DNA from: Stutzerimonas stutzeri
Lineage (GTDB): Bacteria; Pseudomonadota; Gammaproteobacteria; Pseudomonadales; Pseudomonadaceae
Assembly (NCBI RefSeq): GCF_000952685.1
Contig: NZ_JYHV01000038.1
Span: 1 to 34,715 of the forward strand
Direction: 5' to 3'
DNA: 34,715 nt
Part shown: piece after piece, positions 6,546 to 13,668 of the stretch
How the letters are laid out: each line of letters starts with the position of its first letter
Position numbering within the stretch: the stretch's first letter is position 1
Notes under the pieces: generated by a model
Told to the model about the DNA's origin: nothing
What the model saw: the letters and a program-made list of their open reading frames with translations, nothing else
The model's database searches: none
Translations under genes and position numbers: made by a program

Positions 6546-8489
6546 ATGAACGACCGCGCGCCACCTGCCAACGCTTCGCCTTTGCCCGCCGTGCTCGCCG
6601 GGCCCATGTTGCGCAGGGTGCAAGCAAGGCGGCTAGTGCTCTGGCTGGTGGCCAGCGAGCCGCTGTCGTTGCGCCTGATGTTGCAGCCCGAGGGTGAAAC
6701 GCCGCGTTCGCTGGCGGTGGAAGGCGAGGCCTGTCGCCTGCTGCGTATTGGCACCTGGGCCTGGTTGCACCTGATAGATCTCCAGCTGGATACGCCGCTG
6801 CCGGTCGATCGGTTGATCGAGTACGACCTGCTGATCAGCCACCAGGGGGCCGAACAGGGCATTGCCGAATGGGCGCCGCACCTGCTCCATGCGGGCGCGA
6901 GTCGCCCGGCCTTCGTCGTGCGGTCACGCTATGACGACCTATTGCACGGGTCCTGCCGCAAACCGCACCATCCGGCTGCGGACGGGCTGGTAACGGTCGA
7001 TGCGCTGATCGCCGATGCGCGCCAGACGCCCGAGCGGTGGCCCGCCGCGTTGTTGATGACCGGCGACCAGATCTACGCCGACGATGTCGCCGGGCCGACC
7101 CTGGTGGCCATCCACGCGCTGATCCACCGTCTTGGCCTGTATGGCGAATGCCTGGAAGGTGCGGTTGTCGCCGACAGTGATGAGCTGATGGCGCATCCGG
7201 CCACCTACTACCGACGCGAGCAGCTGCTGCCGGCGTTCAAGTCCAACGAGGCGCTGCGCGAACGCTTCTTCGGCGGCGTGGAAAAGCCGGTGTTCACCAC
7301 CTCCAGCGCACACAATCACCTGGTCTCGCTGGGCGAGGTCCTGGCCATGTACCTGCTGGTCTGGTCGCCGCTGCCGTGGGGGCTGATCGAGCTACAGACG
7401 CCACCGCTGGATGCAGATCTGGCCGAGCGCTGGTCCAACGAGGCGCACTGCATCGAAGGCTTCCGAGCGGGCTTGCCAGAAGTCGCGCGGGCATTGGCGC
7501 ATCTGCCGTCGTTGATGATCTTCGATGACCATGACATCACCGACGACTGGAACCTCAGTGCGCGCTGGGAGCAGACCGCCTACGGCCATCCCTTTTCGCG
7601 GCGCATCATCGGCAACGCACTGCTCGGCTATCTGCTTTGCCAGGCGTGGGGCAACGATCCTGATGCCTGTGTCACTTCATTGGACGCGGTCGAGGCGTTG
7701 CTGGCCAGCGGCGAAGATGGGCGACTCGATTGCGGCCTGCACGATCAGGTGGTGGATGAGGTGCTGCAGCGCGGCGACTGGGGCTATGTGCTGCCCAGCG
7801 ACCCAGCATTGGTGGTGCTCGACACACGTACTCGGCGCTGGCGCAGCGAGCGTAACCTGAGCAGACCTTCGGGCTTGATGGACTGGGAGGCGCTGACCGA
7901 TTTTCAGCAGGAACTGCTCGATCATCGTTCGGTGATCATCGTTTCGCCGGCGCCGATGTTCGGCGTCAAGCTGATCGAGACCGTGCAGCGCGTGTTCAGC
8001 TGGGCTGGACTGTCGCTGCTGGTCGACGCGGAAAACTGGATGGCCCACCGCGGCGCGGCGCAGGTCATGCTCAACATCTTTCGCCATACCCGCACGCCGG
8101 GAAACTACGTGATCCTGTCCGGCGACGTGCACTATTCCTTCGCCTATCAGGTGCACGTTCGCGGCCGAGCTGAGGGCCCCAGGCTCTGGCAGATCACCAG
8201 CAGCGGCGTGAAGAACGAATTTCCGCGACGGCTGCTGGATCTGTTCGATCGGCTCAACCGCTGGCTTTACTCACCGCGCTCGCCGCTGAACTGGTTCACC
8301 AAGCGTCGTCGCGTGCGCGTCGAGCCCTGGCTGCCGAGCCGCAGCCAGTCCGGCGAGCGGCTGTGGAACGGTGCGGGGATCGGGCGCGTGCGGCTGGATG
8401 CCGAAGGCCGGCCGTCGCGGGTCGAGCAGCTCAACGCCGATGGCTCGCCGCCGGTTACCTTTGCACCCGAGCGCGACCAGAGGCCCTAG
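6546..8489 (+). CDS. PhoD-like alkaline phosphatase family protein
   Basis: A 647-aa protein of the PhoD-like metallophosphatase family. Metal-binding blocks are TGDQIYADD (Asp174), IFDDHDITDDWN (Asp327-Asp328-His329-Asp330) and SGDVHYSF (Asp527, His529). No signal peptide is visible at the N-terminus, unlike secreted PhoD enzymes, so it is probably cytosolic and its substrate is uncertain. The first 130 residues form a separate beta-rich part without metal motifs. The ATG at 6546 has only a weak GAG ribosome site; an overlapping ATG at 6542 is out of frame. The stop codon TAG overlaps the stop of the convergent HAD gene. Family assignment is firm; the exact phosphoester substrate is not. Confidence 0.87.
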   Translation: MNDRAPPANASPLPAVLAGPMLRRVQARRLVLWLVASEPLSLRLMLQPEGETPRSLAVEGEACRLLRIGTWAWLHLIDLQLDTPLPVDRLIEYDLLISHQGAEQGIAEWAPHLLHAGASRPAFVVRSRYDDLLHGSCRKPHHPAADGLVTVDALIADARQTPERWPAALLMTGDQIYADDVAGPTLVAIHALIHRLGLYGECLEGAVVADSDELMAHPATYYRREQLLPAFKSNEALRERFFGGVEKPVFTTSSAHNHLVSLGEVLAMYLLVWSPLPWGLIELQTPPLDADLAERWSNEAHCIEGFRAGLPEVARALAHLPSLMIFDDHDITDDWNLSARWEQTAYGHPFSRRIIGNALLGYLLCQAWGNDPDACVTSLDAVEALLASGEDGRLDCGLHDQVVDEVLQRGDWGYVLPSDPALVVLDTRTRRWRSERNLSRPSGLMDWEALTDFQQELLDHRSVIIVSPAPMFGVKLIETVQRVFSWAGLSLLVDAENWMAHRGAAQVMLNIFRHTRTPGNYVILSGDVHYSFAYQVHVRGRAEGPRLWQITSSGVKNEFPRRLLDLFDRLNRWLYSPRSPLNWFTKRRRVRVEPWLPSRSQSGERLWNGAGIGRVRLDAEGRPSRVEQLNADGSPPVTFAPERDQRP

Positions 8490-9130
8490 CCGAACGCTGC
8501 GCGCAGTTCCGGCAGCGTGGCGTAGTAATACGCGGGTGATTGCGCCATGAGCTCGGCATGGCTGCCAAAGCCGTAACCCACCGCCGCCGCCTTCATCCCA
8601 TTGCTGTGAGCGCCGATCAGGTCGTGCTTGCGGTCGCCGATCATGAGTGTCTGCTCTGGATCGAGCCGTTCTTCGGCGATCAGGTGGGCAAGCAGTTCGA
8701 CCTTGTTGGTGCGGGTGCCGTCCAGTTCGCTGCCGTAGATGACCTTGAAATGGTGATCGAAGGCGAAATGCCGGGCGATTTCGCGGGCGAAGACCGAGGG
8801 TTTCGACGTCGCGACATAGAGCGTCCGGCCTTGACCGCGCAGGTGTTCGAGCAGCTCCAGCACGCCGTCGAACAGCAAATTCTCGTACAGACCGACCGTC
8901 TTGAAGCGCTCGCGGTAATGCCCCACCGCTTCCCAGGCGCGCGCCTCGTCGAAGCCGTAGAACTCCATGAACGCCTGCAGCAGCGGCGGCCCGATGAAGG
9001 GCTCGAGCTTGGCCAGGTCCGGCTCGTCGATCTCCAGCTGCGCCAGCGCATGTTGGATCGAACGGGTGATGCCTTCGCGCGGGTCGGTGAGGGTGCCGTC
9101 GAGGTCGAAGAGGAGGGTGGACTGGTGCAT
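8486..9130 (-). CDS. HAD-family phosphatase, phosphoglycolate phosphatase-like
   Basis: A 214-aa haloacid dehalogenase-type hydrolase. Motif I is FDLDGTLTD with nucleophile Asp9 and acid/base Asp11; motif II is VATSKP with Ser109; Lys143 in RTNK is the motif III candidate; motif IV is GDRKHD with Asp166 and Asp170. The helical cap lies between residues 17 and 90. The closest family resemblance is to Gph/PpaX-like enzymes that remove phosphate from small metabolites. The ATG at 9130 has a weak GAG site. The gene converges on the PhoD-like gene; both stop codons share the palindrome CTAG (8486-8489). Substrate is not determinable from sequence. Confidence 0.87.
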   Translation of the reverse strand: MHQSTLLFDLDGTLTDPREGITRSIQHALAQLEIDEPDLAKLEPFIGPPLLQAFMEFYGFDEARAWEAVGHYRERFKTVGLYENLLFDGVLELLEHLRGQGRTLYVATSKPSVFAREIARHFAFDHHFKVIYGSELDGTRTNKVELLAHLIAEERLDPEQTLMIGDRKHDLIGAHSNGMKAAAVGYGFGSHAELMAQSPAYYYATLPELRAAFG

Positions 9131-9203
9131 GGCAGCGGCTCGCTCGGCTGGATGGCTGCCAATTGTCCCGTACCGGGCGCCGATCGGGCAAACCCGGGTC
9201 GAT

Positions 9204-10142
9204 TCAGCGTGCCGCGACCTGCAACCGACGGGCGAGCGCGTGCGCGGCGTTGATGTCCTCTTCGATCAAACCGCCGAGCCAGTCCATGAATGCTTGTACC
9301 CGTCGCGGCAGATTGCGCCGGTGGGCATACAGCAGCGATGCGCTCATCGGTGCCGGCACGTGATCGGGTAGCACCAGTTGCAGCTCGCCGCGATCGAGCG
9401 CTTCGCGGACGCCGGCGAGCGGTACCTGAATCAGGCCAAAGCCGTCGAGACAGGCCTGTTTGTAGCCGTCGCTGTTGTTCACCGTCACCCGGCCCTGCAT
9501 CGGCAGGCACATCGGCTTGCCGTCTTGCAGATATTCGAAGCCGGAGGAGCGCGCGCCGAGCACCGAGACGTAGTGCACCAGTCGGTGATGGGCGAGGTCT
9601 GCCAGGGTCTGCGGGATGCCGTGGGTGCGCAAATAGGCGGGGCTCGCGCAGTTGACCAGCGGATAGCGGCCGAGCCGGCGCGCGATCAGACCCGAGTCGG
9701 CGACTTCGCCGATGCGCAGCACGCAATCGAAGCCCTCTCGCACCAGATCCACCAGCCGGTCGGTGGCGCTGACTTCGATTTCCAGGGCCGGGTGCCGGTC
9801 GAGAAACTCGCCCAGACGGGGCATCACCAGGTTGCGCGCCAGAGCGACTGGTAGGTCGATTCGCAGGCGGCCCTTGAGCGTGCTGGCTTCGCGAAACAGC
9901 CCCTCGACCTCCTCGACCTGATCGAGCATGTCGCGGCAGCGTTCATACAGCAGCTGACCATCCTGGGTCGGTTGAACCCGCCGTGTGGTGCGTTGCAACA
10001 GGCGCGCGCCGAGGCGTTGTTCCAGGGCGCGGATCTGTTCGGAAACGGTGGAGCGGGGCAGGCCGAGGCTATCGGCCGCGCCGGTGAAGCTGGCCAGCTC
10101 ATAGACCCGAACAAAGGTGCGCAACAGATCGAGCAGGTTCAT
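9204..10142 (-). CDS. LysR-family transcriptional regulator
   Basis: A 312-aa LysR-type regulator. The winged helix-turn-helix is at residues 1-60 (recognition helix within GLPRSTVSEQIRALEQRLGARLLQR), followed by a long linker helix and the type-2 periplasmic-binding-like effector domain from about residue 90. The pattern NLLDLLRTFVRVYELASFTGAA resembles the large CrgA/DmlR-like branch. It is transcribed divergently from an SDR oxidoreductase gene, the usual arrangement for a regulator that controls its neighbour and itself; the 115-bp gap contains operator-like repeats. The inducer is unknown. Confidence 0.92.
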   Translation of the reverse strand: MNLLDLLRTFVRVYELASFTGAADSLGLPRSTVSEQIRALEQRLGARLLQRTTRRVQPTQDGQLLYERCRDMLDQVEEVEGLFREASTLKGRLRIDLPVALARNLVMPRLGEFLDRHPALEIEVSATDRLVDLVREGFDCVLRIGEVADSGLIARRLGRYPLVNCASPAYLRTHGIPQTLADLAHHRLVHYVSVLGARSSGFEYLQDGKPMCLPMQGRVTVNNSDGYKQACLDGFGLIQVPLAGVREALDRGELQLVLPDHVPAPMSASLLYAHRRNLPRRVQAFMDWLGGLIEEDINAAHALARRLQVAAR

Positions 10143-10160
10143 CGGCGGCTTCCAGATTGG

Positions 10161-10216
10161 TCGGATTAAGCGAATAGTTTATCCAGGCCTTACTGATTTA
10201 TCCGACGTCAGCTGAC
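10161..10216. promoter_or_regulatory. Candidate LysR operator in the divergent lysR-SDR intergenic region
   Basis: TCGGATTAA at 10161 is mirrored by TTATCCGA ending at 10204, and another TTATCC lies at 10179-10184. A perfect 10-bp palindrome GTCAGCTGAC sits at 10207-10216. Such repeated half-sites between a LysR gene and its divergent partner are typical of LysR binding sites. Assignment is by position and symmetry only. Confidence 0.45.
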
Positions 10217-10228
10217 AAATACAGTGGC

Positions 10229-10248
10229 CCCGTCATTTACCAGACGGG
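10229..10248 (+). promoter_or_regulatory. Hairpin that includes part of the SDR ribosome-binding site
   Basis: CCCGTC (10229-10234) pairs with GACGGG (10243-10248) around an 8-nt loop. The three terminal G residues belong to the Shine-Dalgarno GGGAG of the SDR gene, so folding would partly hide the site. Whether this matters in the cell is unknown. Confidence 0.3.
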
Positions 10249-10257
10249 AGACTCATC

Positions 10258-11016
10258 ATGAAAGGCAAAATCGCCCTGATCACCGGCGCCAGCCGCGGAC
10301 TCGGCCGCAGCGCGGCATTGCATCTGGCTGCCGAAGGCGTCGACGTGATTGGCACCTACCACAGCAAGGTCGCCGAAGCACAAGCGGTAGCCGACGAGAT
10401 CGACGGCCTCGGTGCGCGCGCCCTGATGCTGCAACTGGATGTGAGCGACAGCGCCAGCTTTGCCGGTTTCACCGAGCAGTTGCGCGCGGCGCTGCCCGAA
10501 CGTTTTGGTCGGCAGGACATCGATTTTCTGGTGAACAACGCCGGTGTCGGCGAGCACGCCAGCTTTGCCGAGACCAGCGAGGCGCAGTTCGACCTGCTGG
10601 TGAACCTGCACCTGAAAGGGCCGTTCTTCCTCACCCAGAGCCTGTTGCCCCTGATCGCCGATGGCGGGCGCATCCTCAACGTCTCCAGCGGCCTGGCCCG
10701 TTTCGCGCTGCCGGGCTATGCGGCCTACGCCACCATGAAGGGCGGTATCGAGGTGCTGACCCGCTACCAGGCCCGTGAGCTCGGCGCGCGCGGCATCCGC
10801 GTCAACGTGCTCGCCCCCGGTGCCATCGAAACCGACTTTGGCGGCGGTGCGGTGCGGGACAACGCTGACCTGAACGCCTTCGTCGCCAGCAACACGGCGC
10901 TCGGGCGCGTCGGTCAACCGGACGACATCGGCCTGGCCGTGGCCGCGTTGCTCGGTGAGGGGGGGCGCTGGATCACCGGTCAGCGCATCGAGGCATCGGG
11001 CGGAATGTTCCTCTGA
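10258..11016 (+). CDS. SDR-family NAD(P)-dependent oxidoreductase
   Basis: A 252-aa classical short-chain dehydrogenase/reductase. It has the cofactor motif TGASRGLG (residues 9-16), NNAG at 93-96, catalytic Ser143/Ser144 in NVSSG, and Tyr157-x-x-x-Lys161 in YATMK. The C-terminal GRVGQPDDIGLAVAALL and WITGQRIEASGGMFL are family-typical. Length is normal. The substrate is not predictable; many relatives reduce ketones or quinones. The ATG at 10258 has GGGAG upstream. The divergent LysR gene probably regulates it, and a strong bidirectional hairpin ends it. Confidence 0.92.
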   Translation: MKGKIALITGASRGLGRSAALHLAAEGVDVIGTYHSKVAEAQAVADEIDGLGARALMLQLDVSDSASFAGFTEQLRAALPERFGRQDIDFLVNNAGVGEHASFAETSEAQFDLLVNLHLKGPFFLTQSLLPLIADGGRILNVSSGLARFALPGYAAYATMKGGIEVLTRYQARELGARGIRVNVLAPGAIETDFGGGAVRDNADLNAFVASNTALGRVGQPDDIGLAVAALLGEGGRWITGQRIEASGGMFL

Positions 11017-11022
11017 CGCAGC

Positions 11023-11057
11023 CAGGCGAGCCGGTGCACCGCGCACCGGCTCGCCTG
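11023..11057. terminator. Bidirectional 15-bp hairpin between convergent SDR and gamma-carbonic anhydrase genes
   Basis: Arms 11023-11037 and 11043-11057 are perfectly complementary over 15 bp with a 5-nt loop. The hairpin starts 6 bp after the SDR stop and abuts the stop codon (11058-11060) of the minus-strand gene. No strong T-run follows on either side, but the position and stability fit a shared terminator. Confidence 0.75.
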
Positions 11058-11600
11058 TCAGATACCAACGGCCTCTGCCAGATGCTGGTTCTTCAGCTTC
11101 ACGTAATTGCCAGCGGTGTAACTGAAGAAGCTGCGCTCCTTGTCGGTCAGCGGGCGCGCCTGTTTGGCCGGGCTGCCAACGTAGAGGTAACCGCTTTCCA
11201 GCGTCTTGCCTGGCGGCACCAGGCTGCCAGCGCCGATGATCACTTCGTCCTCCACCACCGCGCCATCCATCACGATCGAACCCATGCCCACCAAGATGCG
11301 ACTGCCCAGGGTGCAGCCGTGCAGCGTGACCTTGTGCCCGACGGTGACTTCGTCGCCGATGGTCAGGGGATAGCCGTCCGGGTTGTAGGGCCCGGCGTGA
11401 GTGATGTGCAGTACGCTGCCGTCCTGGATGCTGCTGCGTGAACCGATGCGGATGCGGTGCATGTCCCCGCGGATCACGGTCAGCGGCCAGACGGAGCTGT
11501 CCTCGCCGATCTCGATATCGCCGATCAGCACGGCGCTGGGATCGACGAAGACTCGCTCGCCCAGTGCCGGCGTGTGTCCCTGGTAGGTTCGGATGCTCAT
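11058..11600 (-). CDS. Gamma-carbonic anhydrase family protein (YrdA-like)
   Basis: A 180-aa left-handed beta-helix hexapeptide-repeat protein (LbH family). Zinc-ligand candidates are His65 or His68 in LHITH, His89 in VGHKV and His94 in TLHGC. Repeats of the I-G-x form run from residue 25 to 140, followed by a C-terminal helix. Family members (YrdA, PaaY-like) bind metal, but many show little or no CO2 hydration, so activity is uncertain. The ATG at 11600 has AGGAG upstream; a longer in-frame extension lacks a ribosome site. The gene lies 37 bp behind an AraC regulator on the same strand, so the two may be cotranscribed. Confidence 0.88.
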   Translation of the reverse strand: MSIRTYQGHTPALGERVFVDPSAVLIGDIEIGEDSSVWPLTVIRGDMHRIRIGSRSSIQDGSVLHITHAGPYNPDGYPLTIGDEVTVGHKVTLHGCTLGSRILVGMGSIVMDGAVVEDEVIIGAGSLVPPGKTLESGYLYVGSPAKQARPLTDKERSFFSYTAGNYVKLKNQHLAEAVGI

Positions 11601-11637
11601 GCGTTGCTCCTGTAGGCGCGTGCGGAAGGGTGGCCGG

Positions 11638-12462
11638 TCACTGATAGACCCGACCTTCGATGGCATCGCTGCCGGGACGGAAGAATTCGCCCGGTGTGGC
11701 GCCGAACTGTTCACGAAAGGCGGCGATGAACGCCGACAGCGATTCATAACCACAGCCCAGCGCCACATCGGTGACCCGCTCGCCGCGCTCCAGTGCCGGT
11801 AAGGCGCTGAGCAGCCGCAAGCGCTGGCGCCAAGCGCGGAAGGTCAGCCCGGTTTCGCGCAGGAACAAGCGGCTCAGGGTTCGTTCCGAAACGCCCAGCG
11901 TCCGGCTCCAGTCGGCCAGACCTTCCTGCGATTCCGGCTGCGCCTGCAGGCTCTTGCACAGTCGCTGCAGACGCGGCTCGGCCGGTAGCGGCAGTACCAG
12001 TTCGACTTCCGGTGCACACCCCAGTTGATCCAGCAGCACCTGCACCAGGCGTCCGTCTGCACCCTCTTCGGCGTAGGCTTCGGGCAGGGTGCTGAAATGG
12101 CGGATCAGCTCGCGCAGCAGCGGGCTCACCTGCAGCACGCGGCAACGCTCCGGCGCCTCGCCCGCCACGCTGCGGTCGATGTACAGGCTGCGGATACAGG
12201 TGTCCGGCGCGCAGAACACCTGATGAGTGATCCCGGCCGGAATCCACACCGCGCGCAGCGGCGGCGCGATGAAACGGCCCATGTCGGTGCGCACCTCGAG
12301 TACCCCTTCGACCGCATGGGACAGCTGCACCCAGGGATGGCTGTGGCGATAGCCGAGCTTGAGGTTCGGTGGCGAATCCAGCTGCCCATAGACGGGGCGC
12401 GGCAGGTGTTTGAGTTCGCTGAGGCGCGCCATCACGGTGGGGATATGTCCGTTTGAAGACAT
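11638..12462 (-). CDS. AraC-family transcriptional regulator
   Basis: A 274-aa regulator with an N-terminal cupin-like sensor (residues 15-115, with HSHPWVQL and PAGITHQV) and a C-terminal AraC-type DNA-binding domain. The two helix-turn-helix units are at about 181-202 (LADWSRTLGVSERTLSRLF) and 229-252 (RVTDVALGCGYESLSAFIAAF). The ATG at 12462 gives the usual family length; the frame stays open far upstream but that part overlaps the divergent transporter gene and is not coding. It is divergent from an SBF-type transporter with an 84-bp gap, so the transporter is a likely target. The inducer is unknown. Confidence 0.9.
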   Translation of the reverse strand: MSSNGHIPTVMARLSELKHLPRPVYGQLDSPPNLKLGYRHSHPWVQLSHAVEGVLEVRTDMGRFIAPPLRAVWIPAGITHQVFCAPDTCIRSLYIDRSVAGEAPERCRVLQVSPLLRELIRHFSTLPEAYAEEGADGRLVQVLLDQLGCAPEVELVLPLPAEPRLQRLCKSLQAQPESQEGLADWSRTLGVSERTLSRLFLRETGLTFRAWRQRLRLLSALPALERGERVTDVALGCGYESLSAFIAAFREQFGATPGEFFRPGSDAIEGRVYQ

Positions 12463-12546
12463 TTCATGCCTGCTTGGCGTTAGTCGGAAGCTGGCGCCCA
12501 CGTTAAGGTCCATTCCCGTCGTCCGCAAGACCCAAGGAATCCAAAG

Positions 12547-13536
12547 ATGGCCAAGCTCCGCATGCTGTTCGATAACTTCACCCTCGCCCTGCTCGCGGTC
12601 ATGGCGATCGCCACGGTGTTTCCCTGCGAAGGACGCGGCGCGGTGTTCTTCGAGTGGTTGACCACGTTGGCGATCGCGCTGCTGTTCTTCATGCACGGTG
12701 CCAAGCTGTCGCGTGAAGCGATCCTCGCCGGCGCGGGCCATTGGCGCCTGCATTTGTTGGTATTCGCCTGTACCTTCGTGCTGTTTCCGCTGCTGGGGCT
12801 GGCGCTCAAGCCGGTATTGACGCCGCTGGTCGGCACCGAGCTGTACCTGGGCATGCTCTACCTCTGCGCCCTGCCGGCGACGGTGCAGTCGGCTATCGCC
12901 TTCACCTCGCTGGCACGTGGCAACATTCCCGCAGCGATCTGCAGCGCGGCCGCGTCCAGCCTGATCGGTATCTTCCTGACGCCGGTGCTGGTGCTGCTGC
13001 TGATGGGCGTCGAAGGTGAGGCCGGTTCGACGCTGGACTCCATCGGCAAGATCGTCATGCAGCTGCTGGTGCCCTTCGTCGCCGGCCAGATCGCGCGGCG
13101 CTGGATCGGCGCCTGGGTGACGCGCAACAAGAGCTGGCTGAAGAGTGTCGACCAAGGCTCGATCCTACTGGTGATCTATGTCGCTTTCAGCGGCGCGGTG
13201 GTCGAGGGGCTCTGGCAGCTTGTGCCGCTTACCCACCTGCTGGGGCTGGTGCTGGCGTGCTGCCTGTTGCTGGCCATCGTGCTGTGGCTGACGCAATTTC
13301 TCGCCAAGCGGCTGGGCTTCAATCTAGAAGATCGCATCACTATTATCTTCGCCGGTTCGAAGAAGAGCCTCGCCACTGGCGTGCCCATGGCGCAGGTGCT
13401 GTTCGCCACCAACGCGGTGGGGATGATCATCCTGCCGTTGATGATCTTCCATCAGATTCAGCTGATGGTCTGTGCGGTGCTTGCCCAGCGTTACGCGCGG
13501 CGCCCCGAATTGCCCGAGCAGGCGGCGGTCCAATAG
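12547..13536 (+). CDS. Bile acid:sodium symporter family transporter (SBF-like)
   Basis: A 329-aa integral membrane protein with about nine or ten hydrophobic segments, matching the SBF-like family (YfeH type). Recognisable parts are the LFFMHGAKLSREAI loop near residue 42, the ALPATVQSAIAFTSLARGN motif near 116, and GSKKSLATGVPMAQVLF near 275. These proteins are secondary transporters of organic anions; the substrate here is unknown. The ATG at 12547 follows AAGGAA. The AraC gene is divergent and likely controls it. Confidence 0.85.
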   Translation: MAKLRMLFDNFTLALLAVMAIATVFPCEGRGAVFFEWLTTLAIALLFFMHGAKLSREAILAGAGHWRLHLLVFACTFVLFPLLGLALKPVLTPLVGTELYLGMLYLCALPATVQSAIAFTSLARGNIPAAICSAAASSLIGIFLTPVLVLLLMGVEGEAGSTLDSIGKIVMQLLVPFVAGQIARRWIGAWVTRNKSWLKSVDQGSILLVIYVAFSGAVVEGLWQLVPLTHLLGLVLACCLLLAIVLWLTQFLAKRLGFNLEDRITIIFAGSKKSLATGVPMAQVLFATNAVGMIILPLMIFHQIQLMVCAVLAQRYARRPELPEQAAVQ

Positions 13537-13572
13537 CAGGTGCGCATGGTGGGACGGCGCCTGTTCGGCCGG

Positions 13573-13589
13573 GATAGAGCGGCTCTATC
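13573..13589. terminator. 7-bp hairpin between the transporter and prlC
   Basis: GATAGAG and CTCTATC are perfect complements around loop cgg. It lies about 37 bp past the transporter stop codon and ahead of prlC. There is no T-run, so terminator function is tentative. Confidence 0.4.
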
Positions 13590-13668
13590 GGTTCGTTACC
13601 AGGCTGCGCAGACGCACGTTTGTCTTTAACATGCGTCGATGATCATTTATTCACAAGGGGCAACTGCC

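Noticed and set aside
12463..13155. In-frame upstream extension of the AraC regulator to over 500 residues
   Set aside because: The extension is antisense to the SBF transporter and is Gln/Arg-rich; the ATG at 12462 gives the normal family length.
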